Shown here piece by piece: positions 17,482 through 26,476 of a stretch of 64,000 bases of DNA. The notes beneath the pieces are model-generated. The model had not been told where the DNA came from, did no database searches, and saw only the letters and a list, made by a program, of their open reading frames with translations. This stretch comes from S015-6 sp964384945 (GTDB lineage Bacteria > Desulfobacterota > DSWW01), in the NCBI GenBank assembly GCA_964384945.1, contig CAYLMK010000014.1, positions 1 through 64,000 on the forward strand, given 5' to 3'. The number at the start of each line of letters is the position of its first letter. Positions within the stretch are counted from its first letter, which is position 1. The translations under genes and the position numbers were made by a program.

Positions 17482-17964
17482 ATGAAGATCCAGGAGGGGG
17501 AACTCCTGCTTGATCACGACGAACGCACCATTCGGCCCGAGATCTTCCGCAGGCTTGAAGGGGACCCCACGCCCCACCTGTCGGCCCGTCAATGCAGCGA
17601 CTGCGGCGACATTTCGTTCCCTCCTTACCGGCACTGCCTCAAATGCAGCAGTCAGAAGGAAACCGTGGAAAAGACCCTGAGCAATGAGGGCATTCTGGCC
17701 TCGTACACGATTGCCCGGCAGGTCATGCCCGGTTTCTATCCAGGCTACATCCTCGCGAACGTCCGGATGAAGGACGACCCCAGCCTGGTCCTTGTAGCTC
17801 AATTGACGGACGTCAGGCAGGAGGATGTGGCGATCGGCATGGAGCTCACGATGGTTCCCAAGATCATCAAGACACTGATGAACGGGGAAAAGGTCGTTTC
17901 CTACTGCTTCCGGCCCAAAGACCCGCGCAAGGTCGCCCTGGGGGAAGGCGGGCAGGCCGGGTGA
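17482..17964 (+). CDS. DUF35 Zn-ribbon/OB-fold protein (acyl-CoA-associated)
   Basis: A 160-aa protein with a zinc ribbon near residues 37-56 (CSDCGDISFPPYRHCLKC) and a C-terminal OB-fold (GILASYTIA, GYILANVRM, GMELTMVP). DUF35 proteins bind acyl-CoA and partner with thiolase-fold enzymes, for example in steroid side-chain retro-aldol cleavage (Ltp2 with ChsH2) and in archaeal mevalonate synthesis. The ATG at 17482 follows GAGGAGA; the longer upstream frame overlaps the preceding gene. It lies 73 bp after the HdrD-like gene. A thiolase of the matching lipid-transfer type is encoded at 18933-20093, convergent with this gene, and is the obvious partner. Confidence 0.85.
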   Translation: MKIQEGELLLDHDERTIRPEIFRRLEGDPTPHLSARQCSDCGDISFPPYRHCLKCSSQKETVEKTLSNEGILASYTIARQVMPGFYPGYILANVRMKDDPSLVLVAQLTDVRQEDVAIGMELTMVPKIIKTLMNGEKVVSYCFRPKDPRKVALGEGGQAG

Positions 17965-17974
17965 GATCGGTCTC

Positions 17975-18026
17975 CCTCTCGGCCCGGGGAGTCAGCGAGA
18001 GGCCCCTCCCCTTGCGGTTTCCGCAA
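17975..18026 (+). terminator. Two hairpins in the convergent gap
   Basis: CCTCTCG (17975-17981) pairs with CGAGAGG (17996-18002), and TTGCGG-TTT-CCGCAA follows at 18012-18026. They lie between the ends of the DUF35 gene and the convergent SDR gene. No U-tract follows directly, so factor-independent termination is only possible, not clear. Confidence 0.3.
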
Positions 18027-18072
18027 CCGATGGGCGCGCCTATTTCAAGTTTTCAATTTTTATATCAATAAC

Positions 18073-18897
18073 TTACAATTCGTTCTTCAAGTATTTTCTG
18101 GAGAACCTGGGCATCTGCCTTATCCACAACTCGAAAAGGCCCGGAGAATACCGCTTGAACCTATACGAATACTTTGTCATGGCATCGGTAATCACGAACC
18201 CCTTGTTCTTTTTCACAGCCTTGACCACGATTTGGGCGAACTTCTCAGGGCTCATCCCCTTGAAGAAATTCAGGGCATCCCTCGCTTTGTCCTCAAACCC
18301 CTTCAATTCGGCATTCTTGAAGATGTCGGTCTGAACCACCCCGCCGCACAAGGTCGTGACGCCCACATTGTATTGCGCCACCTCGGCCCTCAGACATTCG
18401 GTCATGCCGACCAGAGCGAACTTGGACGTACTGTACGGGGTGTTGTACGGCGCACCGGTCAAACCAAACCCTGAGGAGTTCACAACGAAGTGTCCTTCCC
18501 GGCGCTCCACCATCGGCCGAACGAAGTAGCGAACCACATGAACGGCGCCGTAGAAGTTCACATTCATGACCTTTTCCCAATCCGCTTTCTCCAACAGGTG
18601 CGTTGGGGCATTCAGGGCAATCCCGGCGTTACTGAAGGCGATATCCACCTTGCCGAACCGGGCGAATGCCTTTTCGGCCAGCGCCCTTACATCCTCCTCC
18701 TTGCCTACATCCGTCGGCACGGCCAGAGCTCCGCGCCCCTTGCTCCTTATTTGATCCGCAACCCGTTCCAGTTCTGTTTCACGCCGGGCGCAGACCACAA
18801 CATCACAACCTTCATCGGCAAAGGCCAGAGCGGTCGCCCTGCCAATTCCACCGCTTGCACCCGTAACCATGACGACCCTGCCCTTCAAGTCCTTCAT
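18073..18897 (-). CDS. Short-chain dehydrogenase/reductase (DltE/YbbO-like)
   Basis: A 274-aa SDR: TGASGGIG (11-18), Arg in CARRE pointing to NADP(H), SNAG, catalytic Ser in NSSGFGLTG, YSTSK, and a basic C-terminal tail with an amphipathic end (YRFKRYSPGLFELWIRQMPRF) that may contact membrane. The ATG at 18897 follows AGGGTGAG; a much longer open frame upstream overlaps the thiolase out of frame and is not real. It is the last gene of the minus-strand operon that begins at 26476, 35 bp after the thiolase. It probably acts on a hydroxy or keto lipid intermediate. Confidence 0.87.
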   Translation of the reverse strand: MKDLKGRVVMVTGASGGIGRATALAFADEGCDVVVCARRETELERVADQIRSKGRGALAVPTDVGKEEDVRALAEKAFARFGKVDIAFSNAGIALNAPTHLLEKADWEKVMNVNFYGAVHVVRYFVRPMVERREGHFVVNSSGFGLTGAPYNTPYSTSKFALVGMTECLRAEVAQYNVGVTTLCGGVVQTDIFKNAELKGFEDKARDALNFFKGMSPEKFAQIVVKAVKKNKGFVITDAMTKYSYRFKRYSPGLFELWIRQMPRFSRKYLKNEL

Positions 18898-18932
18898 CTC
18901 ACCCTGACTCCTTGCTTTGTGTCTTTCCGCGG

Positions 18933-20093
18933 CTACGCACTCAGAACGGTGATACTCATTGCGCCGGGTTCGTTGCCGGGTCCGAAACCGCCCCCATTGT
19001 GGGTCAGGCCCACCTTGGCCCCAGAAACCTGACGTTCGCCACAGACGCCCTGCAGATGCCAAACGATCTCGACCATCTGCGCCACGCCGGTCGCACCGAT
19101 GGGATGCCCCTTGCTGAGGAGTCCCCCGGAAGGATTCACCACCACCTTGCCGCCATAATCGGACAAACCCTCGTCGATGAACCTGCCGCCCTCCCCTTTC
19201 GGGCAGAATCCCAGGTCCTCGTAGGCCAACAGCTCGTGGATCGTGAAACAGTCGTGCAACTCCACCACATCCACATCCTCCGGGCCGATGCCTGCCGCCT
19301 TGTAGCATTCCTGAGCCGCCGTCACACAGGCCTCGATCCGCGGGGGGCCTTCCGCCGAAGCCTTGTACTTTCCCGAAGTCAGCACAGATCCCCGCACGAA
19401 TACCGGCCGGGTGGTGTGCCTTCTCGCCTTCTCCGCCGTGGTCAGAACCACCGCGGCCGCCCCGTCCCCGATCGGGCAGCACTGGTACAGGGTCAGGGGA
19501 TCGCACACCATGCGGGAATGAATCACTTCCTCCAGGCTGAACACTCTCTGGTACTGCGCATAAGGGTTCCGGGCGGAGTTTCTGTGATTCTTCACCGCGA
19601 TCCGGGCGAATTGCTCGGCCGTCGTGCCGAACTCATGCATATGGCGACGACCCGTTAACGCAAAGCCGGCGGGCATCAGCATGCCGTTATCCGCCTCGAG
19701 GTTGGCTCCGTGGGGCAGAACGAGCGGGCCGGACCCCATAACGCCCATCGCGATGTGGACGGTCAGGTTCTCCACGCCCACCACAAGGGCATAATCGTGG
19801 ACGTCGTTCCCGACAGCCAGCACCGCCTGTCGAAACGCAGCCGAGGAGCTGGCGCAGGCATTCTCATGGTTGAAGGCGGGGATGCCGCTCACTCCCATCT
19901 CTCCGTTGACGCGCTGCGCGAGATTGGGTCCGTTACCGATGTTCCCGCAGAAGGTAGCTTCGATTCGGGCCGCCTCGATCCCGGCCTGCTCCAAGGCGAT
20001 TCGCGCCGCATCCCCTCCCATTCTGGCGGGGGCATACTCGGGCGTCTTGCCAAACTTGATCATTCCAGCTCCGATAATGGCCACCTCTCTCAT
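18933..20093 (-). CDS. Thiolase of the lipid-transfer-protein/SCP-x type
   Basis: The 386-aa thiolase-fold enzyme has the nucleophile Cys in NHENACASSSAAFRQA (about residue 83), the HDCFTIHE segment, the C-terminal GHPIGATG histidine motif and THNGGG. This branch (SCP-x, Ltp, acetyl-CoA acetyltransferase-like) acts in thiolysis or retro-aldol cleavage of sterol side chains and other branched acyl-CoAs, usually together with a DUF35 protein. GAGGAG precedes the ATG. It is in the operon with the membrane-anchored SCP2-like protein and SDR, which supports a lipid substrate. The DUF35 partner candidate is encoded at 17482. Confidence 0.88.
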   Translation of the reverse strand: MREVAIIGAGMIKFGKTPEYAPARMGGDAARIALEQAGIEAARIEATFCGNIGNGPNLAQRVNGEMGVSGIPAFNHENACASSSAAFRQAVLAVGNDVHDYALVVGVENLTVHIAMGVMGSGPLVLPHGANLEADNGMLMPAGFALTGRRHMHEFGTTAEQFARIAVKNHRNSARNPYAQYQRVFSLEEVIHSRMVCDPLTLYQCCPIGDGAAAVVLTTAEKARRHTTRPVFVRGSVLTSGKYKASAEGPPRIEACVTAAQECYKAAGIGPEDVDVVELHDCFTIHELLAYEDLGFCPKGEGGRFIDEGLSDYGGKVVVNPSGGLLSKGHPIGATGVAQMVEIVWHLQGVCGERQVSGAKVGLTHNGGGFGPGNEPGAMSITVLSA

Positions 20094-20198
20094 CGCCCAA
20101 CTCCTCTCTGACCCATTTCACTTCCGTGTCCCCACATCCCCACACTACCTTCGGATCCCCTCTTCCGCCTCTTCCTGTCGTGAGGAGAACAGGACCCT

Positions 20199-20636
20199 CT
20201 ACCCGTCCGCCCTCTCATTGTCCGATAACAATTGAAAGACCCCGATGTCACCGGCAAAGCGCATGACCTTTGAAATAATCATTCGTCTGAAACGGAACTC
20301 GTCGGCCGTGCCCTTGGCAAACGAGATCATCAGGTCGTTGAAGTCCGTTGCCTCCATGAAGAGAATGAGATCCACCCGGTCCGTGTTTCCCCCTTTGACT
20401 ACCTTCACCTCATCCCTTTGAAGCACAAGGTTATAGACGCCCCCGCCTTTCCCGCTCAGATCAAAGCGAATGACCCTTTGTTCGCCCTCCGGGAGGTCCG
20501 GGGGCCGTATCGACTCCGCCATTCCTTGGATCACCCAGCCGCTCGGGAGAACGGGCTGCCAGATGGCATAGATCAGGGTAAGCCCGAGAAGGGAGAGCCC
20601 AACCCCTTTCAGCAAAGCAAAGACGACTCTCTTCAT
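20199..20636 (-). CDS. Membrane-anchored SCP2-like lipid-binding protein
   Basis: A 145-aa protein with one N-terminal transmembrane segment (residues 5-27) followed by an SCP2 (sterol-carrier) pattern: VIRFDLSGKGGGVYNLVLQ, DEVKVVKGG, DLILFMEATDFNDLMISFAKG. The SCP2 fold binds sterols and fatty acyl chains. The ATG at 20636 is used because the frame upstream overlaps the outer-membrane gene. The genes are 14 bp apart, indicating tight operon linkage with the DUF1302-like porin and RND transporter. The domain would face the periplasm, where it could hand a hydrophobic substrate between outer membrane and transporter. Confidence 0.75.
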   Translation of the reverse strand: MKRVVFALLKGVGLSLLGLTLIYAIWQPVLPSGWVIQGMAESIRPPDLPEGEQRVIRFDLSGKGGGVYNLVLQRDEVKVVKGGNTDRVDLILFMEATDFNDLMISFAKGTADEFRFRRMIISKVMRFAGDIGVFQLLSDNERADG

Positions 20637-20650
20637 GGCCTCGCCCGCGC

Positions 20651-22153
20651 CTAAATGAAATAGTAGGTAAACTTCAAGACAAGATTGTCCCGATCCCACA
20701 TCCACTGCCCTTGCGGGTCCTGTTCCACGTTCCCGACGGCAAGGTTGTATCCGAACAGCACCTCCCATGAATCGCCGTATTTGGCTCCGGCGGTAAAGCC
20801 CAAGGAGTGGAGGAGGTTCAGCTCACTGTGCAATCCACCCATGGCGGAGAACCCCAAGGAGAATCGGGTATTGTCGATCATGTCCGAGCTCGACAGAGGC
20901 AATTGGAGTGTGTAGTAGGCGGTGAACCGAGGATCCATGAACATCATCGTCTCGTCATACTCCAGATTGATCTTGCCGTAGAACTCGACCAAAGGGCTCA
21001 GTTGAAACGTCCACGGGGTAAAGTCAAAGATATCGAACATCATCTTCAACGCATTGATATCCCATGCCAGGGTGTTCGACTTCTCAAAACCTGCGAGCCC
21101 TTTTTCCATGCCGCTGACCGACGCGAAAAAGGGGCTGTTGACCGATTCCAACTGGAGAGGTTCGTTCGGCCGGTAGGCCAATTCGCCGCCGATCTGAAGG
21201 TTCAGGTCCCACGCTTGAATCGCCTGGGAAAAACTGATCCCTACCATGTCGAGTTCCGGCCACTCTACGTAGATCTTGGGCGGGAATTCCTCCGGCATGT
21301 TAAACATGGGCCATCGGGATCTGTAGTGGTAGTAGTAGATTCCCAACTCCAGCATGTTCAACTGCGAGATGACCGTTCGAATCGCGCCGCCGAACTGCTG
21401 CTGGTCCACCCAATCCTTGGGGCGCAGATCTTCGACCATATCCGAATCCACGCCAAAACCGAGGATGTCCGTCGGGCTCTGATACGTTCCCGCCACGGGC
21501 ATGAAGAATCTCGGGTCGAAATCAGGCTGCCACACCAGCTCGAAGGACAGCGACTTCGACGACTCGTACCCCGCCCAGGCCGTCAAGGTTGGGACCTGCC
21601 AGGAGCGAAACGTGAACCCCGCGCTGTTGACCCGTTGCACGAAGAAGGGACTGACCACGTTCACGCCCGGAGCCCAAATCGGAGCTGTGGACTCCCCCCA
21701 CTGGATGATCTGCCTCCCCCATCGCGTGGTAAACCCGCCGGTTTTGCCCTCCACGTAGAACTCAAGGCCGTCCGTAATGTTGTACGCCGCGTGTTCCCTG
21801 ATCTCTGCGTTGAACCTGTCCTCATCGAGATATGCGAAATCGAGCAGCCCCAGCACCCTGCCGAAAAAGGTGACATGCTCGGAGTCAACGATGACCTCGG
21901 TGATGCCGATGAGCGAGTTGTTGCCCAGCTCCCATTTACGGAAATTCGCGTCTCCCGAAACAAAATAGGAACTGCGGGGATCCACGAAGCGGGGCGTCGG
22001 GTATTCCGTCCTCAACTTGAGGGCGTAGGTCATCTCTCCCCTCAGGTTCACGTTGCCCCAATCCCCCAGGCTCCAGTCGTACCCCAGCGCGACGCCCGGC
22101 ACGATCAGGATAAGGACAAGGAAACAGAACCATGCAATCAATCTTGATCTCAT
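20651..22153 (-). CDS. DUF1302-like outer-membrane beta-barrel protein
   Basis: A 500-aa exported protein: signal peptide with hydrophobic core FLVLILIVPGVALG, then alternating amphipathic strands rich in aromatic residues. The DUF1302 hallmark RWGRQIIQWGESTAPIWAPGVNVVSPF is at about 145-170, and the protein ends with an aromatic strand FTYYFI typical of BAM-inserted barrels. DUF1302 proteins commonly occur with RND transporters and YCF48 proteins in Proteobacteria that degrade hydrophobic compounds, as here. It is probably a channel or docking protein for a hydrophobic substrate in the outer membrane. It lies 39 bp after the RND gene. Confidence 0.8.
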   Translation of the reverse strand: MRSRLIAWFCFLVLILIVPGVALGYDWSLGDWGNVNLRGEMTYALKLRTEYPTPRFVDPRSSYFVSGDANFRKWELGNNSLIGITEVIVDSEHVTFFGRVLGLLDFAYLDEDRFNAEIREHAAYNITDGLEFYVEGKTGGFTTRWGRQIIQWGESTAPIWAPGVNVVSPFFVQRVNSAGFTFRSWQVPTLTAWAGYESSKSLSFELVWQPDFDPRFFMPVAGTYQSPTDILGFGVDSDMVEDLRPKDWVDQQQFGGAIRTVISQLNMLELGIYYYHYRSRWPMFNMPEEFPPKIYVEWPELDMVGISFSQAIQAWDLNLQIGGELAYRPNEPLQLESVNSPFFASVSGMEKGLAGFEKSNTLAWDINALKMMFDIFDFTPWTFQLSPLVEFYGKINLEYDETMMFMDPRFTAYYTLQLPLSSSDMIDNTRFSLGFSAMGGLHSELNLLHSLGFTAGAKYGDSWEVLFGYNLAVGNVEQDPQGQWMWDRDNLVLKFTYYFI

Positions 22154-22192
22154 GTTTCATCCTTTCCCGTGTCACCCAGGGATGTGGGTTCT

Positions 22193-24532
22193 CTACCCAT
22201 GTGATCCGATCTCTTCCATGTCTCCGGGCCCCTTCCCCTTCTTGCCCTTGCAATCAAAAAGGTAGACCAATGCCGGAAGCAGGATCATGGCGCCTACCAT
22301 GTTTGCGAGGAAGATGAACCCCAGAAGCAACCCCATGTCGGCCTGGAACTTCAAGTCCGACAAGAGCCAGGTGAAAACCCCGGCGCTCAGTGTCAACGCC
22401 GTATAGAGGACGGCCGCACCCGTCGTCTGGAGCGCCACGCCCACGGCATCCGCAAAAGAGTCCTGCTTCCTTTGTTCCTCCTTCAGCCGTGCGTAAAAAT
22501 AAATACCGTAATCAACGCCGATGCCTACCCCCAGGCTTGCCACCGGCAAGGTGTTCACGTTCAACCCCAATCCCACCGCCTTCATGAACGACGTGGCAAT
22601 CACGGAAACCAGAAACAGGGGCGTTACGATGAACAGCGGGGCCTTGAGATCTCGAAACACGAGCAGGCAAAGCACGAAAATGGACAGGTAGATCAGCAGG
22701 AGCATCGGAATCTGCGCCTCTCCGACAACTTCGTTGGTTGCCGCCATGACGCCGGCATTGCCCCCGGCCAGGAGCAGCCGTGCGCCCTTCATCGGGTGTT
22801 CGGCGATGAACTCCTTGCTCTTCTGGATGACCCTTCGGATCGTATCCCCCTTGTGGTCGAGCAGATACACGATGATATTCATGTTCTGGCAGCCCATGGT
22901 CATGAACAGGCTGTCTTCGTTCGATCCGGCATATCCCATGACGAACCCGAGTTCCTGCGGGGCCCTCGGCAGGGCGCGCCAGCGTATGTCGCCCTCGTGA
23001 AACGTCTCGTTGACCATCTTCGCCAGGAGCATCCCGGAGATGACCACGGTTACGCCCGGAACCTCCCCGATCTCCCACTCATAATCCGCCATCGTCTGCA
23101 AGACGTCGTATCGTTTGCAGACACCCGGCTCATCCCCGGCCACCACGACCGAGAGCGAATCGATGCCGAGCATGTAATCGTCCATCATCTCGGCGGCATC
23201 ACGGTTGTAAACGGAATCCTCCCACAAGAGGGGCTCTCCGGGGTTGACGTCCCCTACGGTCATTGTGCGGGAACTGAACAGCCCGATGAGAAGGAACACA
23301 GCGGAGAGTCCCGCAACCCAGTAGGCCTTTCTCCCGTGGCTCAAAGCGCCGATGGAAAAAAGAATCCTTCTTACGTACCGAGCGGCTGTTGTTTCGGCCT
23401 CTTCAGCCTCGGGGGGCATGAGGTTCGGGAAGAAGGACAGGATGAGCGTCAGCACGAGGATATTGGCCACGATGATACAGGCCACCCCGATGCTGGCGGT
23501 CATCGCCAGATCGTGAATCACGCCGATCGGAACGAACAGAATCGTCAGGAAGCCGATGGCGTCCGTCACGAGCGCCACCGTCCCCGGGATCATCAGACCG
23601 GCCAAGGCGTGCAAGGCCGCATCGTATCCCTCCGTATGAATGACACACTCTTCCAGGTAACGATTGACCATCTGGATACCATGGCTGGCGCCGATGGCAA
23701 AGACGAGAAAGGGAATGATCGTGGTCATCGGATCCAGGCTCAGGCCGATCAGATGGGTGATGCCGAGAGCGTAAAGCACACTGAGGCCCCCGGAGAAAAG
23801 GGGGAGAAGGGCGAGGCGAAGATAGCGGAAACACCGATAGAGGACCAGGAAGGTGATGAGAATCGAAAGTCCGAAGAGAAGCACGATCTTGGGCAGTGCA
23901 TCGTTGACAAACCCTGCCACCATCGCAAACCCATTGATGCCGATACGGATGTCGTCATCCGAGTACTTGTCACGGATTCGATTCAATTCCCGGTAAACGG
24001 AGAGGTAGTCCACACCCCCTTCATAGATCTCGGCGCAGATCAACGCAGACCGCATGTCCATCGAAACCATCCGCCCGATGAGACCACCCAGGGCGATGTT
24101 CTTCCCGATCTGGGCCAGGCCCTCCTCGGTCTCCGGAATGATGTGGGGCACGACCGGTCCCACATTGAACCCCTCTTCGTCGATGATCACGACGATGGTC
24201 TCCGGGGATACCATGGACCTGACCGTCCGGCGATCGATTCCCTTCACAAAGAAGACGTCTTCGTTTATCTGACGAAACTTCTTCAGGAATTCCGGGTCCA
24301 GGATCGAATCCCGGCTCCGTGAGACCGAAACCCTGACTTGATTGCCTCCGCCGAAGAGCTGCCTGAAAGGACGGTAGTTCTCCATGTACTCGTGCCCTTG
24401 GGGCACCATCTTCGAAAAGTCCGTGGCGATCTCGAGCCGACCTGCATGAACGCCCAGGAATACCGTGAGGATCGCCAGGAACGCCAGCAAGTAAACGCGG
24501 AGTCTGAATATCGTTGCGGCGACTTGTTTCAA
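22193..24532 (-). CDS. RND-superfamily (MMPL/HpnN-like) lipid transporter
   Basis: The 779-aa membrane protein has the two-fold RND layout: TM1 (residues 10-28), a large periplasmic loop, a block of five TMs with a sterol-sensing-like region (about 205-375), then TM7, a second loop and a final five-TM block (about 620-770). Motifs include TTIIPFLVFAIGASHGIQMVNRY and LPVASLGVGIGVDYGIYFYARL, the proton-relay helices of the MMPL/HpnN branch, which moves hopanoids, sterols and other lipids. It would lie in the inner membrane and be driven by the proton gradient. Genes for an OMP, SCP2-like protein, YCF48 protein and lipoprotein flank it in the same operon. Direction (import or export) is not certain. 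Confidence 0.87.
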   Translation of the reverse strand: MKQVAATIFRLRVYLLAFLAILTVFLGVHAGRLEIATDFSKMVPQGHEYMENYRPFRQLFGGGNQVRVSVSRSRDSILDPEFLKKFRQINEDVFFVKGIDRRTVRSMVSPETIVVIIDEEGFNVGPVVPHIIPETEEGLAQIGKNIALGGLIGRMVSMDMRSALICAEIYEGGVDYLSVYRELNRIRDKYSDDDIRIGINGFAMVAGFVNDALPKIVLLFGLSILITFLVLYRCFRYLRLALLPLFSGGLSVLYALGITHLIGLSLDPMTTIIPFLVFAIGASHGIQMVNRYLEECVIHTEGYDAALHALAGLMIPGTVALVTDAIGFLTILFVPIGVIHDLAMTASIGVACIIVANILVLTLILSFFPNLMPPEAEEAETTAARYVRRILFSIGALSHGRKAYWVAGLSAVFLLIGLFSSRTMTVGDVNPGEPLLWEDSVYNRDAAEMMDDYMLGIDSLSVVVAGDEPGVCKRYDVLQTMADYEWEIGEVPGVTVVISGMLLAKMVNETFHEGDIRWRALPRAPQELGFVMGYAGSNEDSLFMTMGCQNMNIIVYLLDHKGDTIRRVIQKSKEFIAEHPMKGARLLLAGGNAGVMAATNEVVGEAQIPMLLLIYLSIFVLCLLVFRDLKAPLFIVTPLFLVSVIATSFMKAVGLGLNVNTLPVASLGVGIGVDYGIYFYARLKEEQRKQDSFADAVGVALQTTGAAVLYTALTLSAGVFTWLLSDLKFQADMGLLLGFIFLANMVGAMILLPALVYLFDCKGKKGKGPGDMEEIGSHG

Positions 24533-24550
24533 GGTACGTCCTCTTCTTAA

Positions 24551-25543
24551 TCACTCGGCCGGCATTCGCAGATGAGCTATCTTGCCCCTTTCACCCACGC
24601 ACACGAAGCCTCCGCCGGGATGGGCTCCTACGCCTGCGAAAGAGGTAAAATCTTCATCCACTCTGTTCAGAAAACTCCTGCCGCCGTCGCTGCTGACGAG
24701 ACGGGCCCCCGATGCTCCCACGAGCACCACGGCGTCTCCATGTGCGGCCCCCCTGAACAGAGACTTGTCCTGGTCCGTGGAAACATCCACCCAATGGCGG
24801 CCACCGTCCTCCGATCGAAAGACATTCCCTGCAATCCCGTAAACGAGGAGCGTTTCGGAGGACAACAACGTAATCCCGAACAGGGAGCCTTCAAAACCTT
24901 TCAATTCGATCTCTTCCCAGGAGGTCCCCCCATCCGTTGTCCTCAGGACGGTGCCGAACTCACCCACGAGGAAGCCCGTCTCCTCGTCACCGAAGGCAAG
25001 GCCGTTGTAAATGTTGTCCGATCCCGGGGAGCTGAGCACCCATGTCTTCCCGCCGTCCGTTGATTTCAGGAACGTGTCGTAGGCCCCGCAGGCATAGCCC
25101 ACAAGCGGATTCAGAAATTGAATGTCAAAGAGGGGATGGTTTTCAGACGACGCTTCTCGCTGAACCTTCCATGTCCGCCCCCCATCGTCCGTGTGGATGA
25201 TGACGCCCCCGTGGCCGGCCGCCCAACCTCTGCGTTCATCCGCAAAGCTCAAACAGGTCAAAAGCTCCTTCGTCCCGGAATCCCGCGGGCTCCAGAGGTT
25301 GGCATACTTCGGGTGGGACACCAAGACCCGGCCCCCTGCTCCAACGACCACGGCGGTGTTCTGGTTCAAGAACGCGATGTCATAAAACACATCACGAAAA
25401 TCGAACGTCCAGACCGGGAATTCGTCCGCAGAAACCCAGGATGTGCGGCAGGGCGGCAGAAGCAGGAATGCCAGCAGCAGGAAGGGTGCAACCCCGTTCG
25501 CCCCATTCGGAGGTCGATGGCATCCTCTTTTGCATCTTTTCAA
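24551..25543 (-). CDS. YCF48/BNR-repeat periplasmic protein
   Basis: A 330-aa secreted protein (hydrophobic signal FLLLAFLLLPPC) with repeated BNR-type motifs (HTDDGGRTWKVQ, STDGGKTWVLS, TTDGGTSWEEIE, SEDGGRHWVDV, SSDGGRSFLNR), forming a YCF48-like beta-propeller. Such proteins accompany DUF1302 and MMPL transporters in many Proteobacteria. They are thought to help assemble or couple envelope complexes; the exact role is unknown. The start is TTG at 25543 behind a GGGGG-containing leader, as no in-frame ATG gives a signal peptide. A Cys in the signal region (PPCRTS) could be a lipidation site but the context is poor. It precedes the RND gene by 18 bp. Confidence 0.8.
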   Translation of the reverse strand: MKRCKRGCHRPPNGANGVAPFLLLAFLLLPPCRTSWVSADEFPVWTFDFRDVFYDIAFLNQNTAVVVGAGGRVLVSHPKYANLWSPRDSGTKELLTCLSFADERRGWAAGHGGVIIHTDDGGRTWKVQREASSENHPLFDIQFLNPLVGYACGAYDTFLKSTDGGKTWVLSSPGSDNIYNGLAFGDEETGFLVGEFGTVLRTTDGGTSWEEIELKGFEGSLFGITLLSSETLLVYGIAGNVFRSEDGGRHWVDVSTDQDKSLFRGAAHGDAVVLVGASGARLVSSDGGRSFLNRVDEDFTSFAGVGAHPGGGFVCVGERGKIAHLRMPAE

Positions 25544-25645
25544 ACTTGCCCCCAGTTTTCTTCGCCTGGAAACCGAACCCCTATCTCAGAAACTCCTGCC
25601 GGGGCGACACCCTTTCCGATAGCGCCTGGACTCCTGCCTCCTCGC

Positions 25646-26476
25646 CTACGGCCGAAAATAAGGGTCGATCACAGCGACACCTGTCGAGCTTCCCGGGCAG
25701 GCAGGATAGTAGCCGCCCACAAAGACCGACCCCGGCTTTTCGCCCGAGATCTTGATCGAGGGGGCAGCGTCTTCGTTGGCATCCGGCACGGAGAGGTAGT
25801 AGACGCCCAGAGCGGACGTCTCGTTCAAGTCCGGGTCCGGGAGGCCCGTTTCGCTGAGGTAGGTAATCGGGAGTTCTTCCGCCGGACTGCCTCCCTCGGC
25901 GGTAATCGTCACGCCGGAGATGGTGGCGATCTCCTGCGGGTAGGCGACATCCACAAAGCCGATCGCCACACCGAACAGGACGGCAAGGTCGGCCGGATCG
26001 GCACCCGCACTCAGGGCGTCCAGAGCGAACAAGAAATAGAAGAAGGGATTGAGCACCTGCAGGTCGCCCTGGGTCCCTGTAGAGGGGCTGAAGAGGTTGT
26101 ATTGGGGGGGATTCCTTCCCTTCGACACCTTGATCAGCATATCCAGAGGCCTCCACATGTCGTCATATTTGACCGGAACGTCCATTGTCCATCCGCCCTC
26201 CGGGTCGCTCGTTGTCCGGACGGAGCAAAGATCACCCGTGCAATCGCACGGCCGGACGTAGTCCGGGTCTGTCAGCGTGAATTCATTGGTGATGAGCTGC
26301 ACGGTCGCCCCTGCAAGCGGTGTTTGAAGGGGCATCTCCCAGACCACGCCGGACAGGGTCAGGGTGTCGGCGGGGGGGAGCACGGGCTGCTCCTCGTCAC
26401 ACGCCGTCAGCAGATACCCCGTCAGGAGCCACGCCGGAAGAAGAAGCGCAATTCGTCGGATGCAGGTCTGTTTCAT
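25646..26476 (-). CDS. Lipoprotein with carboxypeptidase-regulatory-like domain
   Basis: A 276-aa protein with a lipobox LLTAC (Cys at residue 26). A beta-sandwich-like region follows (LTLSGVVWEMPLQTPLAGATVQL), typical of carboxypeptidase-regulatory or Kelch-associated repeats; the rest is unassigned and aromatic-rich. AAGGAAG precedes the ATG. It is the first gene of the envelope operon that continues with YCF48, RND, DUF1302-like, SCP2-like, thiolase and SDR genes, and is read from the operator-controlled promoter at 26642-26722. It probably sits on the inner face of the outer membrane. Function unknown. Confidence 0.78.
   Translation of the reverse strand: MKQTCIRRIALLLPAWLLTGYLLTACDEEQPVLPPADTLTLSGVVWEMPLQTPLAGATVQLITNEFTLTDPDYVRPCDCTGDLCSVRTTSDPEGGWTMDVPVKYDDMWRPLDMLIKVSKGRNPPQYNLFSPSTGTQGDLQVLNPFFYFLFALDALSAGADPADLAVLFGVAIGFVDVAYPQEIATISGVTITAEGGSPAEELPITYLSETGLPDPDLNETSALGVYYLSVPDANEDAAPSIKISGEKPGSVFVGGYYPACPGSSTGVAVIDPYFRP

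Noticed and set aside
18898..19506. A 200-codon N-terminal extension of the SDR at 18073
   Set aside because: It is an out-of-frame overlap with the thiolase gene; the SDR starts at 18897 with its own ribosome site.
22472..24322. A 616-codon plus-strand frame
   Set aside because: Antisense to the RND transporter; its composition is hydrophilic and His/Asp-rich, as expected from reversing membrane-helix codons.
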